Below are positions 12,100-23,774 of a stretch of DNA of 64,000 bases, piece by piece. The stretch is from Rusavskia elegans. Taxonomy: Eukaryota; Ascomycota; Lecanoromycetes; Teloschistales; Teloschistaceae. The stretch spans positions 124,001 through 188,000 of the forward strand of contig SAUG01000004.1 of the NCBI GenBank assembly GCA_011316305.1, read 5' to 3'. The translations under genes were made by a program, and so were the position numbers. The notes beneath the pieces are model-generated. The model was not told the DNA's origin and did not search any database. It worked only from the letters and a program-made list of their open reading frames with translations. Position 1 is the stretch's first letter. Each line of letters starts with the position of its first letter.

Positions 12100-13000
12100 T
12101 ATAGTACCCTAAACCTCCTATAGTAGTAGTATACTTAGTAGAGTACTAGTATAGGTACTAGTTTATAATATAAATCTATTTAAAGTATTTAAAACGGATA
12201 TCGCCTAATTTAAAAGGCGCGTCTAGAGCTTCGGTAATCGAAAGTACCTATTTAATAGTAAGTTATAGGTACTAGCGGTCGTTATTATCGCCGCTAAAAT
12301 ACTATAGGGTATAAATATTATATTTTTTTTTAATTTATTTAAGAAGTATACCTATTAGGATATTATAAGCCCTTATCGATATATCGAAAGTTATATCGCC
12401 TAGGTAATCCTAGATATAGAGGTACTTACTATAGCTTCGAGGATTAATATAAGTTTTCGGATTATTAATAATTATAGCGCCTTAATAGTACTATTCCTAG
12501 AGTTCCTATAGAATCCTATAATTAATTTAGCGGTATAGCTAGGTAGTAAAGACCCCGATATATATTGATATATTATCGCTATCTAGCTATAGGCGGCTAA
12601 AGATATTATAATTTTAAAAGCTATCGATATTATTTTTTACCTAATAGTATTTAGATTCGAGGTTTAGGTAGGATAGTACTCGAGAAAAAAGGTAAAGTAG
12701 ATTATTATTATAGTTTATAAAGGCGATATAAATTCAAAAGTTATTAAATAGTTTATTAAAAACTTCGATATATATATATAGATCGAGTTTTCTAGAAATA
12801 TAGGCAGTAAAGTTAAATTTTCGAAGACTATTTAAGTCTATAATAGCTATAAATAGTATTAAATAGAAGTATAGAATATAAGGAATCGAATAGTATAACT
12901 TATATATTAGACGGTATAGAATTAGTAAAGATATACTCGAAAATATAGTAGTAGTAGAAAGTAGGCGAAAATATATAGCGGGCGGCTAGCGGCTAGAGCG
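12100..13000 (-). pseudogene. Copia-3 downstream ORF (minus-strand copy of the copia ORF3)
   Basis: The reverse complement of about 12770-12840 reads LYIYIEVFNK preceded by an R-K-L-D type segment, matching the plus-strand copy at 43160-43210. This is the same extra frame between RNase H and the 3' LTR that is described in detail for copia-2. It is broken by RIP-type stops. Confidence 0.55.
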
Positions 13001-16000
13001 CTAATTATAGTATACCCGCGCTAGTTCCGAAAAGCCTTATATAGAGCCTAAATAACTACTAGGTAGCTAAAAATACCTTAACTAGTATTAATACTAGTTA
13101 ATATATTAAGTTTAATATAGAATTTAGCAGGGTTTAGACTAAAAGTATATTCTTAACGTTTTATTATTAAAATAGAAAAATAAATCCGGGTATAAATAAC
13201 TATATATAGATTTCGATCGAATATACTATCGGAGAATATATAAAAGGTATAGTAATTTAAAAATAATATAGGTACTATATAGGTAAGTCTATAAGACCTA
13301 GAGTTATTTAAAGGTTTAACTATCCCTTTTAGTATATATTATACTCTCCGAAGATAATATTTATAGATATATAGTAATTACTAATACCCCGGAATTAATT
13401 ATATTCCGGTAGAAATTATTATTAGAAGGATCCTTATAATTTAGATAGATTATCGCTATCATTACTTAAGGTTTAGAGTATTTTCGGGTCTTTAAGCCTA
13501 AGCGCTATATAGAAAGCCTTAAATTTACCTTTATCTAGAGCTTTAGTAAGCCTATTAGTAACTATTTACTCTATTAGAATATACTAAAAGTTAATAATTT
13601 TATTAGTAACCTTTTTCTATAGGAACTTAACGTAGATATTAATATATTTAGTATAGCTATAGAACTAAAGGTTTTTAGTAAAAATAATAGCGCCTTTATT
13701 ATCGCCGTAGAGGGTTACCGTATCTAGAGTAGTATTTAGATTTTACTTATTAATTAATAGCTAACTTAGGATATAATTTAACTAAATAGCCTCCTTAGTA
13801 GCTTTAGTTTCCCTATCTAATTCTATTTCGGTAGTTAATATAGCTATAGTAGTTTACCGCTTAAATAACTAGCTAATAGTACCGGATCTAATATCGAAAA
13901 TATATCTAGAAGTAAAGCGATAGGTTTTATAGTTACCTATTTAATCGGTATTAGTATACCTCTAAAATTTCTATAGGTCGCTTTTATAAATAAAAGTAAA
14001 ATAAGCCGTTCTATATAGATATTTAAAGATTCTAGTAACGGCGTTCTAGTAGTAGCTTATAGGATTAGATAAATACCGACTAATAATAGAAATAATAAAA
14101 GCGATTTCGGGACGAATTCTAAATATAGTATATATTAAAGAGCTAATAGTATTCTAATATTTATACTTTATCGGTAGAAAATAGTCCTAATTAGCGGGGA
14201 CAGTTTTTAAATAAAGGCCGGAATCTATAGAAGTAGAAATATTATTTTTATAGATAGCGAAGCTATAATTCTTTAGAATTTATTTAATATAAATAGTTTA
14301 GTTTAACTAAATAGTATAGAGTTCCCGGTTCCTAATAATTTTTATACTAAGGTAGAAATTAATAGAGCCTAGATCTAATATTTAAAAACGTTTATTTAAA
14401 TATACTTTAATATTATTAAAGTCCTAATAACTAGCGCTATATAGAAGGATATTATTAATATAAACGCCGATAATAATTATATCGTTATTAAAAATACTAT
14501 AATCGGATTCTAGAAATTTAAAACCGATAGTAGTAAAGAATTTAGCGAAATAATAGTACTAGATCTAAAGCGACTATTTAAAACTATAGAAGACCTTCCG
14601 AAGTTTATATATTATATTAGAATTACCGAAGCTAGTAGAATATTATATATAGATAATCTTATCGATATAACTATAGAAAAAGGCCGTTTTAATATCTATT
14701 TAATCGAGTTCTAGGCTATAGGTAGTAGCTATAGTAAAGATAGCTTTATATAATATTAATTTAATAATAGAAGTAAAGGTTTTATTAAAATCGATACCGG
14801 CTTCTTATTTAAAGCTATAGACGACCTAGCGAATTTTAAAGCGCGTAATTTTACTATCGGCGTCCCTTTTAATTTTATATACCTATTTACTTCCTAGGAG
14901 ATATTTTATAGAAGGTAGTAATACTTTAATATATAGTATCTATATATCGTTTAATTCTATTAATACTAGTTTTTTTTCTATAGCTTTATACTATTCGTCG
15001 GTATAGAGTAAATCTATAGCCTCTTTATATAACTAGAGTTCAGAAAGGTCTAATATACTATCTTTACTCGTAGTATTAATAAATATATAGACGTTTATAA
15101 TTAGATCTAGTAAGGAATAATTATAATTATCTAGTACCCGGAATTCGGAATAGTTATATAGAACTTTAATAAAAGATTAGATAGTATAGTTAGTCTACGG
15201 GCGAGATATAATAGTCTAAAAATAGAGTAGTAACTTATTAGAATCTAATTCGGAGTTATTAACTTTAGTAATATAAAGTCTAGCGGGTAGGTTAGCCGGT
15301 AAAAGAGCTTAACTATAGATAAAAAGAGTCTAATAAGGTATCGGAAGAGCTATTAATTTAGATATTAAAAGAAGATTACTAGATTACGGTTATAATCTTC
15401 TAGGATTAGACCCCCTATTAGTACGCTGCCGTTTCCGCAGGGGTTACTATTAAAGTTTATCTTCTAATTCCTCTAACTCCTATAGATCTAATAAATCTAG
15501 GTTTTAACCTATTTCTTTAAATACTATAGAAAAGGCGCGAACGACCTTATTTTAAAGATCTAATAGTTTATAGATAGTATCGCTAAAGTAACCGACTAAA
15601 ATATATTTATAGTTCCGTTTATAGAACTTCCGAATCTTTTTATTATATATTAGGTACGCTGCGGAACCTAGAACGCGGAATTAGCTTAAATCTAGAAATT
15701 TACTATATTCCTTTTTATATAGAATTATACCTAGTTTACTACTAGATAACCGGAAATATAGAAAGATAGTAGTTTTAATAAATAGCGGCTAATATTTTTT
15801 ACTAAGGCCGCTATAAACTAATATAGGGTAGGCTTTATATATTAGTATTTACCCGAAATATTCGGATATACTATTCTATTATAAATTATTAGGTACGGTA
15901 GGCTCCTATAAGATATATCTTTATTAGTAAAGTTTTTAGATATAATATAGCTTCTAAATTCGTTATCGCTATAAAAATATTTAACGATAAAAACGCCTTT

Positions 16001-19000
16001 CTTATTATAGGCGTAGAAGTAGTTCCAATATTCTAGAATTTCGGAGGTATCTTTTAATTTAGTTATATAGATACTATACTTCTAGATATTATTATCTAAA
16101 AAGATAAAAATATATTAACTCCTATTATATATAACTAGAATTTTATTTTTTCGAATAGAACCTATATAATTAGTATAAATAAGGTCTATAAAGCCGCTAC
16201 CGGGGCGGATATAGCTCCTATAAAGCTAATTATATTACTTATCTAGAATATAAGCTTTATAGAAATCGGATTTAGATTTAGGAACTTTAGATAGGTCGAT
16301 TTTTATAGATATATTTACGAATTTATATAAGTTCTAGTTACTAAGATATCTAAGCCGGATATACTAGATACTTTCTACTTCTACTAATATTTTAGCGTAG
16401 ACCTTTAAAGCTATATCGGGTATTAATAAAAATAAAGATAAAAATAGAAAAGAAAAAAAAATAGAAGAAGATTTTATAGGGCCGCGCTATATAGTATTAA
16501 TATTTAATAGAAATAGACCTTTATATATATAGATAGTTAATATTAAATCCGGAATATTATAATTAAAGCTAAAACTAGAATCTTTAATAATTACTTTAGC
16601 GCCTATCTTCTAAATTTATAATATTAATAGAAGATTAGTACCGGATACGGGGGTATAAAGGACGTTATAGAATTCTATAAGGCGGTATCTACTATTAATA
16701 AGGTAGTTAAATATAATAGTACCTTTAGTAATCGGTTAGGGGCTAATAGCGCTACTAATACCGGTTATAGGCTTATTCTAGATAGATTTTATACTAGATT
16801 CGATAAAAAAGTACCGCTAGAAAGTAGTATAATAATTATAGATATAGTTAAATATCTAACCGTTAGTAAAATCTAGTTTATTTAATAAAGCCGATAAGGC
16901 TATAGAAGTAAAAGTTATAAAGCTAAAGTTAATAGGAGCCGGAACTATTATAATAAAATTTAGTAATTTTTTAGATTTAGTAGATTTATCTTTAGATTTA
17001 TCGGTTTTAGATTTATCGTTCTTATTATCCTTACTATCCTTTCTTTTACCGCCTTTATCTTTATTACTATTACCCTTTTAGCGTTTACTGCCGCTATTCT
17101 TCTATTTTTCTACTATCTAAGCCTTCTTTAATTTAGGATATAGGCTATAGTAGGTATCTTTTATATAGCTATCTCGGTTATAGTAGAAATAGTAGTCGAC
17201 TTTAATAACTCGCTTATTCGATTTACTTATAGATAGGAAGGCCTTAGTTCTAGTAGTAATAGACTCGCTATTACTATATTAGCGATATTCCTTACTAATA
17301 ATAGTACTAATTATTTCGTCTAGAATAACTATCTTCTATTTTCGCTTATCTTTATAATTAATAATAATATTACTTTATGTAAATAAAGTCTAGAAGTAGC
17401 TAAAAGCGGCCCTAAAATTCTAAAGGAATTTTAAAATAAAAAGGCTTTCTAGATTAATAATACCTATAGCTAGGATTTTATTAGTAAACTCGCGAAATTT
17501 AGCTATATAAACTTCTAGATTCTCGAAAGAACTATTATAATAGAGGATATCTAGCTAGGCGTTAAATTCTATAAGTTTACCGGTACTATAGACTCTATAT
17601 TATATATCTAATATAATATCTTTAATAAAGTTTTTAATATTAGTACTATAGATTATCTTAATTACTATATAGGTATATTCTATCTATTCTTCTTTATAGT
17701 TAGAAGGAGCCGGAGGTAAAAAACCCTTAGTAGCAGCTCGGAGATTATTAAAAACGAGGTAGGCTATAATAGCTTCCTCCTAATTTTTATAATCCGAGCG
17801 GGTCTCGAACTTCGGGACTATATTAATAGGATAGCTAGAACCTCCTAGTTTAGCGTTATCTATAGTTAATACTATAGGGGTAGATATATTACTAAATTTA
17901 GTACTAGACTATAGACTACCGCGAGGAGTAGCGTCGTAGAAAAAAGAATCCGAAGGAAGGCCTAGAGGCGAGTATAATAATTTTAAGGCCGAATAAATTA
18001 CTCGGGTTTAGAGGTATCGGAAGGGAACTAAAAGCTATAAAAAGTTCCAGGTTATTTTCGAATATAATAGAGGGTAACTTCGATAGGTAGTAATTAGAGT
18101 CTAGGCGAGGTCGATTTACTATTAGTTATATAGGAGCCCGTAGTCTTCGATAGAAAATTAAAAGTTATAGGCGGTTTAGCTTACCCGGAGGTTATTAGAT
18201 AGTCTCTAAGGAAAATATTATTTAAGACTTTTAAAGTTACGGGGATTAGTAATAATAATAATATAGAAATAGGTATAAAGTTTAGGATAGATTAGGTAAA
18301 GCTTTAAAAATAAAACTAATATAATAATAGTCTTTAGTAATAAATAGGAAACTTCGAGTTCTTATACTACTTAGGGCTAGACAATATAGCTAGTAAGGCC
18401 GAAAGCTAGGCTCGATAGCTCTAGCTCTAGAGGCGAGGTAGTTAGTTTAGGAATAGCAGGGGCTCGCTTGGACCGTTAGGAGGTTAGGAAAGATACGATA
18501 GCTAGAAATATAGTCTACTAGCCCCCTATTTTATAGAGGTCCTAGCCTATACTAAATTAGCTAGGCAGTCGCTTCCTATATTTATTTATAATAGCTAGCA
18601 GCTATAGGATATACGCCGATAACTAGTATTAGCTGGGCGGCAGGATACGAGACCAATAATTATAAAGATCTGATTTTAAAGGCCTAATTACTATACCTAG
18701 TATAATATTCCTATAGTAACGTATCTATACGTAGTAAATTAGCGACTTAATAGTTCTATCCGAAAGTAAGGAAGTTAGTAGTTTAAGCGGCTAGAAGAGG
18801 TTATAAGGTAAGACGAAAGGGGTCTACTTAGCTATTTATAATTTCGGCAGTTACCGGGGTACTTATAGGTAGTAGTATAACTATAGACTTCGTCGTTTAC
18901 CGTATTAGATATTTTATACGGTTTAATAATATATATCGGATCTATTAAAAGGTAGATAAGAAAGAAGATTCGATAAAGATATAAAGAAGTTAAATATAAA

Positions 19001-19071
19001 GATATAATACTCGCGAATAATAATAATAACTATTATAAACTAACTCGGCTAGAGCTCCCGGGCTTATAATC

Positions 19072-19247
19072 TATTAAAATTATATATATAGAATATTAAG
19101 CTTTATTTACTAAAGTAGGCTTTCGCTTGAACTAAATATATAAGAAGGAGGTAGCAGGGCCTTAGCGCTGTAAGCTACTAGGCCTGATCGGCACTAGCGC
19201 CCTTAGCGCCTTAGTACAGCTGTTATACGTAACACGTACTTCCAACA
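19072..19247 (-). repeat. 5' LTR of copia-3
   Basis: The inner end reads tattaaaattatatatatag (mutated) and the outer end cgtacttccaaca (unmutated terminal CAACA). 176 bp. Confidence 0.92.
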
Positions 19248-20520
19248 GAAACCCCGAAAGAATTTTAAAATAAAAAACTTTTGAAAATAATAATATCTAT
19301 AGTTAAGATCTCGTTAATAAACTCGTAAGATTTAGCTACGTAGATTTCTATATTCTCGAAAGAACTATTATAATAGAGAATATCTAGCTAAATATCGAAT
19401 TCTATAAATTTACCGGTACTACGGATTTAATATTATATCTAGAAATAGTTTAATATTTTATTAATATCTAGTATTATAACTTTAATAAAACTTTTCGTAT
19501 TAGTATAATAGATCGATTTAGTTACTATATAGACGTATTTTCTATATATTTTCCTTATATTTAGAAATATCTAGAAATAAAAGGCTTTTAGTAATTGTTC
19601 GATAGTTTTTAAAGATATAATAAACTATACTATTTTCGTTCTTGTTTTTCTAATCCGGATAGGTTTTAAATTTCGAAACAATATTAATAGGATCGCCGAA
19701 ACCCTCTAGTTTAATATTATCTAGAATCGATACAAAGGTAGATATATTACTAAATCTAGTACTAGACTAAAATAGAAATGTTCCGTTAAAAATAATACTA
19801 TAGAAGTCGGACGTTATAAAAGATCTAAATAGTAAATAATTTAGGAAAATAAAAACTTCGAAGCCGAATACATTATTTAGGCTTAGAGATAGTATCGAAA
19901 AGAGATTAAAAGCTATAAAAAGGTTCGAGTTATCTTTAAATATAATAGAAAGAGATTTCAATAGCGAAAGATAATTAGAACCCGGACGTAGTTCATTTTA
20001 AATAGTAAAATTAATTTACTATTAGTCGTATAGAAATCCATGGTCTTTAATAAAGAACTAGAAATTATAAACGGTTTAATTTATCCGGAAGTTATTAGAT
20101 AGTCTTTAAATGAAATAATATCTTAAACTAATAAGGCTACTATGATTAGTATAAGACTTTATTAATTAAAATAATAATAATAGTGTAGAAACAGATATAA
20201 AGTTTAGAATAGACTAAAAAAAGCTTCGAAAATTAAAACGATATAATAGTCCTTGGTAATAAATAGAAAACTTCGAGTCCTTATACTATTTAAAACTAGA
20301 CGATATAGCTAGTAAAGCCGAAGGCCAGGCTCGATAACTCTAGCTTTAAAAGCGAGCGGTAATTGGTTTAAAAATAGTAGATACTCGCTTAAACCGTTAG
20401 AAGATTAGAAAAATACGATAGCTAGGAATATAGTCTACTAGCTTTCTATTTTATAGAGGTTCTAGCCTATATTAAATTAGCTAGACAGTCGCTATCTACA
20501 TTTATTATAATAGCTAAAGC
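19248..20520 (-). mobile_element. Copia-O fragment 3 (gag)
   Basis: Resumes exactly where 11683 stopped, after the GAAAC duplication, and is collinear with 17415-18600 of copia-3. It is gag and upstream sequence with heavy RIP decay. It ends where tandem-repeat element R copy 2 begins; about 110 bp of copia sequence is missing across that insert. Confidence 0.8.
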
Positions 20521-20524
20521 TATC

Positions 20525-21510
20525 TAAATTACTGTAGCGCCTATATAAAACTAGAAACGTTAGCTAGAATATTCTATACGATAATTTATAGTAGAATAAT
20601 TTTTTTTATATACTAGCTTTCTATATTAACGTAGTAACGTATATAGTATATAGTAACGAGCCTGTCGGACTCGTTTTAAAATTCGATTTTCGAAGCTATT
20701 TTTATATTAAAATAATAATTTCTATTTATAGTAAAGTAATATTAAAATTGAATTTTATAAATTAATTAGAACCAATATATTCTATTAGTAAAAATAATTA
20801 ATTAAACTTTTAAATCGAATTTTTTTTTAAAAGCTATTGATAAAAATTAAACTGTTTATTGTAATATCTAAAAGCCTTAATTTAATTCTTTAATTGGTTC
20901 GAATTTCAGCCTATAACGTCAGATATATATTGCGTGTATACAGTAGAAAATTAGAGGCACTGGATTTGGGTAAGGTTTGGCGCCGGCCCAGTAGGGCTGG
21001 TAGGGCTGGTAGAGCTGTCAGAAATATTACTAATAACCCCTTTTTGAATATCTAATTACTTAAAGTCTATTGGGCAGAATTTGATTATTTTTATATCGTT
21101 CGAAAGCTTTAAATAAGCCCTTCAATTCGTATAAATTTTGGTCTATAACGTCAGCTGCGTATTACGTACATGCAGTAGGAAGTTATAGATACTAGATTTA
21201 GATAAGGTTTGGCGCCGGTCCAGTAGAGCTGATAGAGCTACTAGTATCTATACGGTCGTAAAAGGTAAAAGTATTTTATACGCCTGATTCTTTGACGCCT
21301 ATTAGTTAAATAAAGATATAATTTAGATATATTTATAGAGTTTATTAAATTCTTTAAATAGAGTTCATTTACAGCCAATTATACTCGTTGGCGTAAAAGT
21401 TATTCTGTACAGAAAACATTACTACTAAAAAATTCAATTTTAATATTCGGTTACGTTACTATAGTTCTGATAAAACGAATTGTTATCAGTGATTCGAATT
21501 CCAGTATTTA
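20525..21510. repeat. Tandem-repeat element R, copy 2
   Basis: Second copy of the element at 6098-7260, sitting inside copia-O. It has two units of about 229 bp (from 20864 and 21093) instead of three. CpA and TpG are commoner here than in copy 1 (for example ggcactggatttgggtaagg), so this copy is less mutated. Near its right end is a short palindrome, ctgataa...ttatcag (about 21468-21490). The right border cgaattccagta is shared with copy 1. Confidence 0.65.
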
Positions 21511-21740
21511 TATTAATATTTCTATACGTAGTAATTAGCGACTTTAAAATTTTATCCGAAAGTAAAGAAGTTAGTAGTTTAAACGGCCAAAAGGTCGTAA
21601 AATAAAACGAAAAAATCTTTTTAACTATTTATAATTTCGGCAGTTACCGGAGTTTTTATAGATAGTAGTACGACTATAGATTTTATCGTTCGCCGTATTA
21701 GATATTTAATACGATTTAATTATATATATTAAATAAATTT
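21511..21740 (-). mobile_element. Copia-O fragment 4 (gag start / leader)
   Basis: Collinear with about 18718-18950 of copia-3 (shared words acgtagtaa and ccgaaagtaa). It is interrupted at its right by a low-RIP insert. Confidence 0.75.
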
Positions 21741-22565
21741 TTTTATATAAAACCTCTAGTATCTGAACAATCTATTAATACGCTGTTCAAATTATATTAT
21801 TAAAAATATCACGTGATTAAAAATATCGAATATAGATTATACGAATACGCCGTAATTAATTATATTTGTTTTTAAAAATATACTGTTTCTATAAAACAGG
21901 CTGTAGGTATTATATTTTAAATTACCGTAAAATATATAAATAGATACGACGGATTCCAAATCGACCTTTCGAGATTTTAATCCGACAGGTCGATTTATTT
22001 TATCTAGGCTATTTAAATCGCCAAATTAGTTTAAAAAATTGAAAATCGAAGGATTCGAACGCTGAATCTACCGAATTATCCTATTCGGGACTAGTTTCTA
22101 GAAATAGAATTATAAATACTATTTTACTATTCAAACTAAAGTGACTGGTTGATTAAAATACTAATATATTAAAAATATATCAGAATAGTATTTAGTTTTA
22201 AATATTATTTAAATATCGTTTCAATTTCGAATTAATGTTAAATAGATCTTAGGTTCTTTTAAACTAGCAGTTGACTACTAATTTACTAGATATTGAAATT
22301 TACAAACTGTTAATATTTAATTTGAAATTTTAGTAGATATAATATTAATTATATTTTTCTAAAAACAGTTAATAGTATAAAACTAGCTGTTTTTACGAAC
22401 GTTTTATTCTTTAGAATTAAATGTCTATTAGCAGTTTCGATCTATTCAATTATTAACGAACTGTCTATTTTATCTACTATATAATATTAAATCAATTATT
22501 AATTAACAGACCATCTAGAAACTAGCAGCGCCGCCTAAAGTAGAAAATTCGATGGATGTTTGAAA
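21740..22565. other. Low-RIP insert of about 0.8 kb inside copia-O, class unknown
   Basis: It separates two parts of the copia-O leader. It retains many CpA and TpG (for example gtgactggttgatt and agcagttgactac), unlike the surrounding copia. It contains atcacgtgatt at 21806-21816 and a B-box-like word, gttcgaatcc on the minus strand (about 22063-22072). No open frame or terminal repeats are evident. It may be a low-copy transposon remnant or a SINE-bearing fragment. Confidence 0.5.
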
Positions 22566-22827
22566 AGGCGTTAAATATAAAGATATAATATTAACGAATA
22601 ACGATAACTATTATAAATCAATTCGGCCAGAACTTCCGAATTTATAATCTATTAAAATTATATATTTATAGAATATTAAATTTGATTTACTAAAATCGGC
22701 TTCCGTCTGAACTAAATATATAAAAAAGAAATAGTAGAACTTTGGTATCGAGAACTACTAGACTTGATCGGCACTAGCGTTCTTGGCGCCTTGGTATAAC
22801 TGTTGTACGTAATACGTACTTCTAATA
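22566..22827 (-). mobile_element. Copia-O leader and 5' LTR
   Basis: The leader (22566-22649) matches copia-3 up to the LTR. The LTR is 22650-22827 (178 bp, small indels). Its outer right end keeps TpG (cgccttggtataactgttg) while the inner end is fully mutated. The copy is inserted in hAT-2, whose sequence resumes at 22828. Confidence 0.8.
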
Positions 22828-23532
22828 AGATCGGAAGTAAAATAAAATTAATTAATATAACTATCGACTGAATTTTCGCTAAAATAAACGAATCTATATA
22901 ATTCTATAACTTTCTAGAATATTCTACTATATATTTCTATATACTTTTAACTATTATATTATATTAACTCTTTTAAATGTTAATTATATTACTCTATTGT
23001 ATTATTTACGCTACGGTCTAGTATCTTGCTATATTTGAATTAAAACTACTATCTATAAAATCTAAATCGATCGTAAATTATAAACGCGGTAGGAGGTAAA
23101 GTAGTCGGAATCTAAATATATTTTTTATAAAAAACAATATATAGATTATATTACTATTTATAAACGCTTCTAGAAATTTAAAGAAACCGATATATAGAAA
23201 ATTAGATCTTAGATACTAAGGTCCTCTTAGAATAAAACGCTAGAAACGAAAAAACAAATAATAGAATTAATGAAAAACTTTAAAATAATAAAATGAAACA
23301 ATATAAATTATATTAACTAATAAATTATATCTAATATCACTTTGTATAGCTAAATCTCGTAATGAAACTTACTAATTAAAAGCGGAAAAGATAATATTTA
23401 TCGATTAAATAAAGTAAAAATTGAATATAGAAATAGAATAAAGAGAAATATATTAAAATAATATATCAAAATAATTTATTAAAATAATTTGTTAAAATAA
23501 TTTGTTGAAAAAATATATTAAATATAAATAAA
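22828..23532 (-). mobile_element. hAT-2 middle part
   Basis: Collinear with about 63010-63625 of hAT-4 (shared tataaacgcgg and aataaaacgctagaaa). A run of 15-bp repeats of the form ttaaaataatttgt occurs at 23455-23520. It ends with taaa (23529-23532), the target duplication of gypsy A. The hAT continues at 45367 beyond the whole gypsy A complex. Confidence 0.75.
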
Positions 23533-23747
23533 TGTAGAATTCCAAGCTGATTTCCTATAACTAAAGAGAAGTAAGGCGTTTATATATACAAGCATCTCCA
23601 CGCTAGGCCTATACCCGCTCCTATACCCGCTCTTACGATTAGCGACCGGATTAGTTAGTATCCGAGTTCGTATATAACTATATAATCCAGATATATATTC
23701 TATAACCCTTTAAGCTGTTTATATAGTTTAGAACCCTAACTACTATA
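23533..23747 (-). repeat. 3' LTR of gypsy A (215 bp)
   Basis: Starts tgtagaattccaagctgatt, retaining TpG and CpA at the outer end; the inner end reads aaccctaactactata. The partner LTR at 45152 is mutated at the corresponding outer-left position (tatagaattctaagctaatt). Confidence 0.9.
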
Positions 23748-23759
23748 CTCTCCCCTTCC
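23748..23759 (-). promoter_or_regulatory. Polypurine tract of gypsy A
   Basis: ctctccccttcc on the plus strand reads as GGAAGGGGAGAG on the minus (coding) strand, directly against the 3' LTR. This is where the plus-strand primer for reverse transcription is expected. It fixes the element's orientation and has escaped RIP because it holds no CpA/TpG. Confidence 0.8.
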
Positions 23760-23774
23760 TAAATAAAATACAGG

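Larger units (their letters stand above)
11684..19247 (-). mobile_element. Copia-3: complete-length Ty1/copia retrotransposon (7564 bp)
   Basis: Two 176-bp LTRs (11684-11859, 19072-19247) and a perfect 5-bp target duplication GAAAC (11679-11683, 19248-19252). It is inserted in copia-O gag; sequence on both sides joins seamlessly. Reading right to left on the minus strand: 5' LTR, primer-binding site (about 19052-19071), gag, protease, integrase, RT with Y-x-N-N at 14448-14462, RNase H, a hairpin (about 13384-13408), a downstream open frame (about 12100-12950) and the 3' LTR. Every frame has many TAA/TAG codons, so it is dead. It inserted after copia-O and after hAT-1 had broken that copy. Confidence 0.93.

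Noticed and set aside
19767..19961. 64-codon minus-strand frame
   Set aside because: It lies in decayed copia-O gag, on no consistent family frame, and is rich in Leu/Phe/Ile/Ser as expected from RIP composition.
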